Positions 57,060 to 64,000 of a stretch of DNA of 64,000 nt are shown piece after piece (within the stretch, counting starts at the first letter, position 1; every line of letters begins with the position of its first letter). The DNA is taken from positions 1,301,933 through 1,365,932 of the forward strand of contig JAJEKV010000052.1 of NCBI GenBank assembly GCA_021234155.1. Direction: 5' to 3'. Made by a program: the position numbers and the translations under genes. This DNA is from Isoetes taiwanensis (lineage: Eukaryota; Streptophyta; Lycopodiopsida; Isoetales; Isoetaceae). The notes under the pieces were generated by a model. That model was not told where the DNA came from. It searched no databases and worked only from the letters and a program-made list of their open reading frames with translations.

Positions 57060-57600
57060 TATAACATTTTGTGGAAACCTCCCCTAGTTTCTTTGGAAAG
57101 TTGGGGAGGAAACCTCCCCTAGTTTCTTCGGAAAGAAAATAAAAAATAGTCATTAATCTTGGCAACCACCGATGGACTGCAACGCACGAGGACCGAGATG
57201 CACGGGGGCTAGTCTTGGTCTTCGTGCAAATTTAGAGAGCCTTTTCTTTTTTTCTTTTGTGGAAACCTCCCCACCTTTCTATGGAAACCTCCCCACCTTT
57301 CCATGGAAACCTCCCCTGTTTTCTTAATTGGAAACCTCCTCAGGTCATCCAAGAAAGGCGGGGGGTTTCCCTGAAAAAATGGGGGTTTCTATGGAAACAA
57401 CTCTCTGTTTTCTAATATGGAGAAAGTTGGGGAGGTTTCAGGGGAAAAGATAGGGGAGGTTTAGGGAAAGGTGGGGAGGTTTCCAAGGAAAGTTGGGGAG
57501 GTTTCCAAGGAAAGTAGGGGAGGTTTCCAGGGAAAGTTGAGGAGGTTTCCATGGAAAGCTGGGGAGGTTTCCATTGGAGCCCAACCCAAGAAAAAACCAT
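57060..57600. repeat. GGGGAGGTTTCC arrays, inverted halves
   Basis: 57065-57350 carries mostly GGAAACCTCCCC copies. 57425-57580 carries GGGGAGGTTTCC copies at about 25-base spacing with AAGGAAAGTT linkers. Smaller clusters of both orientations are at 54355-54445. The set thus brackets the F-box region. Confidence 0.85.
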
Positions 57601-57625
57601 CGGGTAACGCCGGTGTGCCCTTTTC

Positions 57626-60600
57626 CGGGTGTTACATTTGGAAGAAAAAAAACGCTTCCAGCATATTTCCTTAGTTTTTCGGCGAACTTTCATTTCCAGC
57701 ATATTTCTATGTTCTCCGTCTGGGAGAAGCGTATTGCAGAGATTTGAACAGCGGCTTCTTCATTCTGATTGCCATAGCCAACTTTGGCATTGTTAACTCG
57801 GTTTTTCTATCTACACAATTTTTTGTCGGCCATCCTATCCGCCATAGCCGAGCTCGGCAAGGATGATACTTCATCCCTTTTTTTTTTTGTTATTATTGTG
57901 GGCCTTTTTTTTTTTTAATACATGGCATTGGATGCCTTACACAGGTGCTTGCCCATTGCACCCTTCTGCAAGTCTCAGGATCGTGGCAATGGATCAGAGT
58001 GCCTGGCCTGTTACTTCTACAACAATCCGTGGTCATCCAGGGTTTCTAAGTCTGCTTCTGCAAATGTAAAAGTTTTTTTTTTCTCAGGGTACTTCCTTGG
58101 ACTCATGTTGATATGGCATTGCAAGCGATGGAAGATGGTGAAATAAAGGTTCTTTCCAGCGGTATATTTGTCTGGATATGGGAGTAAGCAACCAAGGCAA
58201 GAGCAAATGCTCGGGCCTGGATCAATAGCTGATTACCAAAGTGAGACGTGGTTGAGGGCGAGATTCTCAATCGCTCCCGGTACATAACATTTCATTCCCC
58301 TTTTCCTTTTTGAATTGGTATTGGTAGCTAATACCTTCCGCTGTTCTAAAGCCCCTGTTTTAAACAATTTGGTATTGAGCTAATATCTTCCTCTATTTTA
58401 ATGCCTCTGTTCTAAACGTTCTTATTTTTGGCAATGAAATGGCCAGCAGATGGACGTTTTTTTTCGAGCAGATGCAGATAAACTTGGTCATTTGTTTAAT
58501 CTTCACCATTCCAATTGTATCTGGACTTTGCAAAGCAGGTTTGCTCCAAATTATTCTTGATTACTTCTCAAAATCTGTGCACCTCAGGCCGATTTAGAAG
58601 GTTTAACTTGCTTGCATCCTTCGTTTTTCGTGTTGCACGTGACAAACCTCTGTTAATGTCAAGGCATTATATCTAGACTTTGCAAAGTAGGTTTGCTCCA
58701 GATTCTGCTTGATTTCTTCTCAAACTTTGTGCATCTCACCCAGCAACAATATATTGTATCTTTTAGTTCCATTATATTTTGGTTGAGTTCTATTATTTCT
58801 AGCAGTTCCAAGGAGTTCAAGGTATGCATGGTTGTTTTTAAGTTAGGGACTGCTTTATTTCTCTGACATCTTAAATCATAGACGTCAAGCATATATTTTC
58901 TTTGTTAAGGCCTCACAATGTACCAATATATTGTTTGAGAAAGTGGGATCCAATACAATTAGGTATGTCCTCTACATATTGTTCTACATACATGAATTTA
59001 TAATGTGGTAGGTACTCTTGCTTTATAAGATGTAAATAAAGTAGAAATGTGGCAGATTCAAACACAATATTTCTTACAGTGTTGTAGACGAGTTTGCTTT
59101 TGCCATTTATCATGATGTTGTCTTATCCAATTCTAAGAGAAATGGGTGAATGTCTACTTATACCGTTGAGGTAAGCGGATTCAAAGAATACAATTATTGA
59201 ATAGACTATTATAGCAAACAAAATGAGCAATGTTTGTTTGAGATGTTTTTCTTAGCTGTTGTTCTTTTGAAGTCATGTTCCTGTTGTGCATTTGCAGTGG
59301 ACTCCAGCTGAGTTAAGGGTTAACTCTTTCATTAATGGCAATTTCCTACAGATTGAGTTAATGGCAAATGCCTACAGATTAAAGCATGGACCAACTGAAC
59401 CAAGTAATTGTGGCAAAGTGCTCAAATTTTGTGAGTAATTGTGAATAGGTATTTAATAGCATTTGAAAAAGAGCGTACAAAGCAATCTGCAGATTTTTAT
59501 GGATACTCAAATAGTTAGGTCTGTGCCTTTGTTTCCCCTTAGATTTTTATTTCTTGCAGTTTTGAAGCACAATGCAATTTTTTTTCTCATTGGCATTTCT
59601 GGTCTGCAGATACAGTTCGATTGAAACGCTTTGTGAAATCTATAAGCATTGCATTGCTTGAAGGTCTCTATACGATTTTCTTTTTGATTTTACGACCTTA
59701 TAGGAAAAGCGACAAATATAGAATATGTTTTTTGGTAAGGAACTCATTTCTGGAGCTTCTTGGGCAGGTACAGGTTCAGTTTGTAGTTTTGTGGCATTTT
59801 TGAAGCAAGCTACAATTTTGTTTTCATTGCCATTTGTGGTTTGCAGATCACTTACAATTCAGTTAAACTCTTTGTTAAATCTATAAGGATTGCCTTATTA
59901 AGGTCTGTATGCATGGAATAGATCTGCATATTTTGTTTGCTTATGAACTGTGAACTTATATACAATGGATAGATTGTATCTGAAATATATGCTATAACCC
60001 TCTTTGCACATCTCAGCAATCAGGGAATGTGTTTTCACATAGAAAGACTTCGTTTAGGTTCATCTATATGTGTGGAGATTCCGAAGTGCACAAAGTACTC
60101 CTGTTTTGTTTTTAGTCTCAAGGTATCTTCTTTGCTATCTCGGATCTACAATGCCACATGATTTATATTAACCAAGTGGTTCAAAATGTATGACTTCTGT
60201 TGAAATAGGTTTGTTTCAAATAAAAGATAGTTCTTCAAATGCCTTAGTCTCTCAAGCAAAACATTAGACTTCATTAGTCAAAATAATGGAGTCAAAATAA
60301 TGGAATTGCTTAATATCCTCTTGGCCATCATTTGTTGGTGTATATGAAAAGACGAATGGAATGTTTGGATCGGTCTTGAAGCTGGAAACAATTTGTGTAT
60401 TAACAACTTTTGCCTTAGAAGGGTTTGTGCTCCAACTTTGTTTTATGTTCTGGATTGTTGGAAATAATTTAATATACTAAACCTTTTGCCCCACAGAATA
60501 GTTTATGCACCAACATCACTTCTATCCTAGCAACTACATTTGTAGTGTAGATGTGCCAAATTTTAGGGAATGTGGAATGCTATATCTGCAAAGGATAAGA

Positions 60601-60889
60601 ATTGAACTTTGCATGGAAAAGAAAAACGTTGAATGTAATAAATAGCTGAAACTCAACATATGTGGTGAGCATAATCCCATCAGATGCAACTCAACATGTG
60701 TTGATTAAAACCTCAACTAAAGGTTGATTAACATAAACTCAATTAAAGGTTGATCAACATAAACTTTGTAGACATGTGATTTGGATTGCATCAGTGATGG
60801 TTTCTATACAGATTGAAGGCTCATATAAAGATTGTTGTGATGTGGGCTCTTAAAGGTTGATCAAGGAAAAACACAAGTTCGGACATTAA
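57626..60889. other. Unassigned; AT-rich with internal duplications
   Basis: 57720-58290 has short frames with no recognised family. A segment with GACTTTGCAAAGYAGGTTTGC occurs at about 58524 and 58677 followed by matching sequence. 59560-59690 and 59795-59920 are diverged direct repeats about 240 bases apart. No gene was identified. Part or all may belong to the Helitron that ends at 60915. Confidence 0.4.
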
Positions 60890-60915
60890 CTCGGCAATGC
60901 TGGGCCGTTTACTAG
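60890..60915 (+). mobile_element. Helitron 3' terminus
   Basis: CGGCAATGCTGGGCCG (imperfect hairpin) followed by TTTACTAG and a host T. It shares CAATGCTGGGC and TTACTAG with the 3' end of the Helitron at 37763. The 5' end was not found. Confidence 0.55.
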
Positions 60916-61079
60916 TCCTTCATTTGTATATCTCAAAGTACATATTTATGAAGTATTTCACCAGCACCACAACAGTGTTACACATTGCCACAAATGCCGG
61001 GCTCCAACTTATGTTCATTACTAACACGCACTCCAACTTATGCACACAAAATCCAAAATAAAATAAAATCTCTTCCTGA

Positions 61080-63602
61080 TTATCTAGGGACACACATCGA
61101 TTCATCTCCACCGATGCTTACACAGCTATTTATCGCTACATCCGAGCTCGATTTTATCCAAGAAATAGCATTTCCGGCTAAATCCATGTTCGACTCTGTG
61201 ACTGTAAACGTGGGCTCGGGAACCTCCATCTTTTCCTGTAACATCTGTATAATTTGTGGCATTGTGGGTCTTTTATCGGCGTCTTTATGAATGCAGCAAA
61301 ATGCCAATTTGATAACCTGCTCTGCTTTGCCAGGATCAAAATTTCCATTCAGTCTGGGATCGACAGCCTCCATAATATTGCCCGATCTTATTTGTTTAAA
61401 AACCCAAATAGGGATATATCCGCTTACAGGATCTCGGGAACGGATAACTCGCTTTCCAGTGATGATTTCAAGAAGCACAATGCCAAAGCTATAGATGTCA
61501 CATTTCTTGGTAGCTTTAGAGTCTGCAATAAATTCTGGAGCAAGGTAACCAGGAGTTCCCCTTACGTGGTGGTGGAAACTGTGAAATCTTGTTTTGATAA
61601 GTGTAGTGGAAATAATAGGGTGAGCAAGCATGTCTTGGTTGATCAGCTTTGCCATACCCAGATCTGAAAGCTTGGCATGGAAATATTCACCCAAAAGAAT
61701 GTTTTGGGGTTTGATATCTAGATGAAGAACAGGATGAGAGCATCCTTCGTGTAAATATGTCAGACCTTGAGCAGTGTCCATAGCTATGGACATTCTGGTG
61801 TCCCAAGGTAATACCTTATCTGAGTCTTCTCCAAAGAGCCATTTATCCAGGGACCCATTTGGCATCCATTCATAGACCAAAAAGTCGGTTTAATCTTCTA
61901 GACAGAATCCATATAGTCTGACCAGATTTATGTGGTCTATCCCTCCAAGAGTCCTCACCTCAGACTCAAATTCTTTCTGCCCCTGTCTGGCTCCTTGAAG
62001 CCTCTTTACTGCCACACTTCTTCCATCTTTTAATTTTCCACCAAAAACAGGGCCAAATCCTCCTTCTCCTATTTTGTTCTGGAATCCACTAGTGGCATCT
62101 TCAAGGCATTTGAGAGAGAATTTAAGGGCACCCTGGCACAGTTGTCAGAAAATCATCTTCTACCTTTCCACACTTGAACCATATGTTTAATCCAACAGCA
62201 GCAACTAAGCAGCCTATTGCAACAGATACTGAGATGATGATAATCTTTGTGGAGGAGGAAGAACTTCCTTTGTTATTTGTGGTCGAGATCTGCACTTTGA
62301 GAAAAGCCAAGTAAGTCTTTTGAGAAGAAGTGGGAGACTTTTGAAGGCTGGATACATAGTTGAATATATGAAAGCAGGCCCTCGCTGATATATTAGTAGA
62401 GTCTTCATAAAAAGCAGCCAAACATGAACAATTTGAAAGACAAGAAGACGCACAGTCTTCCCTTAGTGTCAATTGAGAGGGCAACATATGAGTTGGAGAA
62501 ATATGTAACATCTGAAACATTATAGAAGACCTGGTTTTTTTTGCTGCTTGCATCACAACTCACTGCCCTAGTGGGTCTGCATCCAGTTTTTGGATTTGAA
62601 GCATTAAATACCCCTGCAAGAGAAGAAGAGGAATTTTGTGATGGACAAGTGCATTGCCCATTAGAGCAGATTCCATATGATCCACAAATATCAGGCATTA
62701 AGCATGCACTTGTCTGCCCAATCATTACACCATTTATCATTAAGGCGCCATCCTTCCAAAGATATTGTCTAATCTCACCATCAGATTCAAGCCTGAGGAA
62801 TCTGAACTTGGAGTTGTATGCTACGGGGACCTGAAATGAGGCACTTTGGTTGCATTGAGAACCATTATAGAAAATAATATCACTTGTGTCTGTGGAAGTG
62901 TAAGTTAGGACTATCCCAGTATTTCCACAACTTTCCAACGCTGTGCTATAATCCGAGGTTCCTTTTTTGTTGGTAACATAATATGGGAGGTATGGAACAG
63001 TGTCTGTTGAATAGCACACTACACCTGAAGGCTCGACAATTACAGAGTAATTTCCTGAAGAGCTTGAATTAGTTGCTGTGAGCTGCATCCCTCTAGTGAG
63101 GATCTGGCCAGGCAAAAGTGTATCAGTTGGGTGGTCGAAACTCTGCCATGTTATACTTTGGCTGGAATTATACACTATAAGATTCCCTGATTCTGCCAGT
63201 TCAAGAGCTGAAACGTTATATCCTACAGACCAAATGACCATACCGTCTGGATCAATAAGCTGGAGCTGAGATTTGTCTTGAGGAATTCTTAATACAGTGG
63301 TGGCAAAGTCTTGGCGTCGTTTTACGCCAACATTCCAGACATCAATGGCATGAGAGGAGTTGAAGGGAAGGAGGCAGATGATCATGGTGGTGGTTGTGGA
63401 GAAATCAGATGAGAAGAGGCCCAGCACAAAAGTGGAATTTGAAGAAGAAATAATGGTGTTGTTTGAGGCGATAGGATAGAAGTAACCATTTGAGAAACGA
63501 TATCTTTATGTTGTCTACTCCAGCCTCCCAACCTGGTGTCAGAGAAATGCGCTTTGCATCTGTTCCAACATATGAGCACAAGGTGATTAACAAAACCAAC
63601 AC
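61080..63602 (-). pseudogene. G-type lectin receptor-like kinase
   Basis: From the ATG at 63602 comes a signal peptide (MLVLLITLCSYVGTDA), then a bulb-type lectin domain (SNGYFYP, FVLGLFSS, GNLIVYNSS, WQSFDHPTDTLLPGQ). An EGF-like Cys cluster (CGSYGICSNGQCTCP), a PAN-like part (CASSCLSNCSCLAAF) and a transmembrane helix near 62190 follow. The kinase has KIGEGGFGPVFGGKL, VAVKRL, HLDIKPQNILL with Leu in place of the RD Arg, SDLGMAKL in place of DFG, GTPGYLAPE and DIYSFG. Such proteins sit in the plasma membrane. Frameshifts at about 63490, 62460 and 62130 and a TAA at 61890-61892 break it. Otherwise it is full length and intronless, suggesting recent loss. Confidence 0.9.
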
Positions 63603-63700
63603 TCAATCAAGCCATAGCTTCTTGCTCCCATAAATTTGCATTTCGAATTTGCTATATAGCAGAGTGACAGCAGAACCTAAAAAAATGAGGCTAGTTTCTA

Positions 63701-63860
63701 GTTTGCGGCCCCCCTGTCCCGGTGAACATGACAGCCTGCAGCAGGTGAATAAGAATCAAGAACAGTGTTTTTTTGTCTTCTTTCTTGAGAATCAAGAACA
63801 GTGTTTTGCCTTATTCACCTGCTGCAGGCTGTCCCTGTTCACCGGGACCAGCCCCAAACC
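63701..63860. mobile_element. Hairpin MITE, 160 bp
   Basis: Two arms of about 50 bases, CCCGGTGAACA..GACAGCCTGCAGCAGG and its inverse, are near-identical over their inner 40 bases. They enclose a loop of about 55 bases that itself contains a repeated AATCAAGAACAGTGTTTT. It lies about 100 bases upstream of the lectin kinase start. No clear target duplication was seen. Confidence 0.7.
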
Positions 63861-63948
63861 AGAAGTCACCCAAAAATGGATGCCATACATTTGCATTTCG
63901 GTAGAGGTAATGTGCCTGCCCGCGTAAGAGCCGGTTCACATGCAATGA

Positions 63949-63972
63949 AGGTGCCATCACCATCACCATCAT
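63949..63972. repeat. (CCATCA)n microsatellite
   Basis: Short run of CATCAC/CCATCA units near the window end; no gene was seen beyond it. Confidence 0.8.
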
Positions 63973-64000
63973 GTAAAAAAGGCTCACCATTTTACATGGA

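Larger units (their letters stand above)
54310..57625. mobile_element. Candidate foldback/TIR element carrying an F-box gene
   Basis: Left (about 54335-54375) and right (about 57572-57610) regions carry inverted similarity: TTGGGTTAGACTCCCAAGG against TTGGGTTGGGCTCCAATGG. Each runs into GAAACCTCC motifs. The left edge departs from PPR copy C after 54286. Between the ends lie an F-box pseudogene and an unknown minus-strand ORF. The exact ends and any target duplication are unresolved, so the element call is inference. Confidence 0.45.

Overview
This is nuclear DNA of a land plant with a large, transposon-rich genome. The evidence is fragments of plant-type genes (PPR repeats, a phenylalanine ammonia-lyase N-terminus, an LRR-type kinase, a G-type lectin receptor kinase, an F-box/kelch-like protein), plant-style TATA boxes and telo-boxes, and Copia, Gypsy, LINE, Helitron, hAT-like and other TIR elements. 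A fern or lycophyte would fit, but the sequence alone does not settle the lineage. Almost every gene here is broken, so this reads as accessory, repeat-derived DNA rather than housekeeping sequence.

Layout. 1-6.3 kb: two Copia remnants; the plus-strand one is split by a 3.6 kb element with terminal inverted repeats and a target duplication. 6.3-13.3 kb, minus strand: two neighbouring broken genes that share paired upstream repeat modules. One carries an aspartic-protease motif. The other has a histone H3-like tail start and a histone fold, and is split by a 3.4 kb TIR element that carries a PAL exon fragment and a 28-bp palindrome array. 13.4-19.4 kb: a short divergent ORF, a kinase fragment and PPR pseudogene copy A. 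19.5-23.4 kb: the C-terminal half of a DUF7869-like protein (minus) back to back with a decayed coiled-coil ORF and an FCP1/HAD-phosphatase-like gene (plus). 23.9-30.7 kb: two Gypsy elements.

31.2-37.7 kb is the most unusual region. On the minus strand is the N-terminal half of a DUF7869-like gene; on the plus strand is a gene with a ParB/sulfiredoxin-like domain and an N4/N6 DNA methyltransferase domain. Palindromes of the form TATTCNNGAATA lie between the two genes and in each of the three introns that can be called in the methyltransferase gene. They were not found in coding exons. I infer a decayed multi-gene mobile element encoding its own DNA methyltransferase.

37.8-40.4 kb: a well-bounded non-autonomous Helitron. 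40.6-54.3 kb: PPR pseudogene copies C and B. Copy B was cut by four later insertions (LINE, hairpin-repeat element, second LINE, hAT-like element), whose ends can be fixed by comparison with copy A. 54.3-57.6 kb: an F-box pseudogene between inverted repeats and GGGGAGGTTTCC arrays. 57.6-60.9 kb: mostly unassigned, ending in a Helitron 3' terminus. 61.1-63.6 kb: a nearly complete but broken G-type lectin receptor kinase, with a hairpin MITE just upstream.
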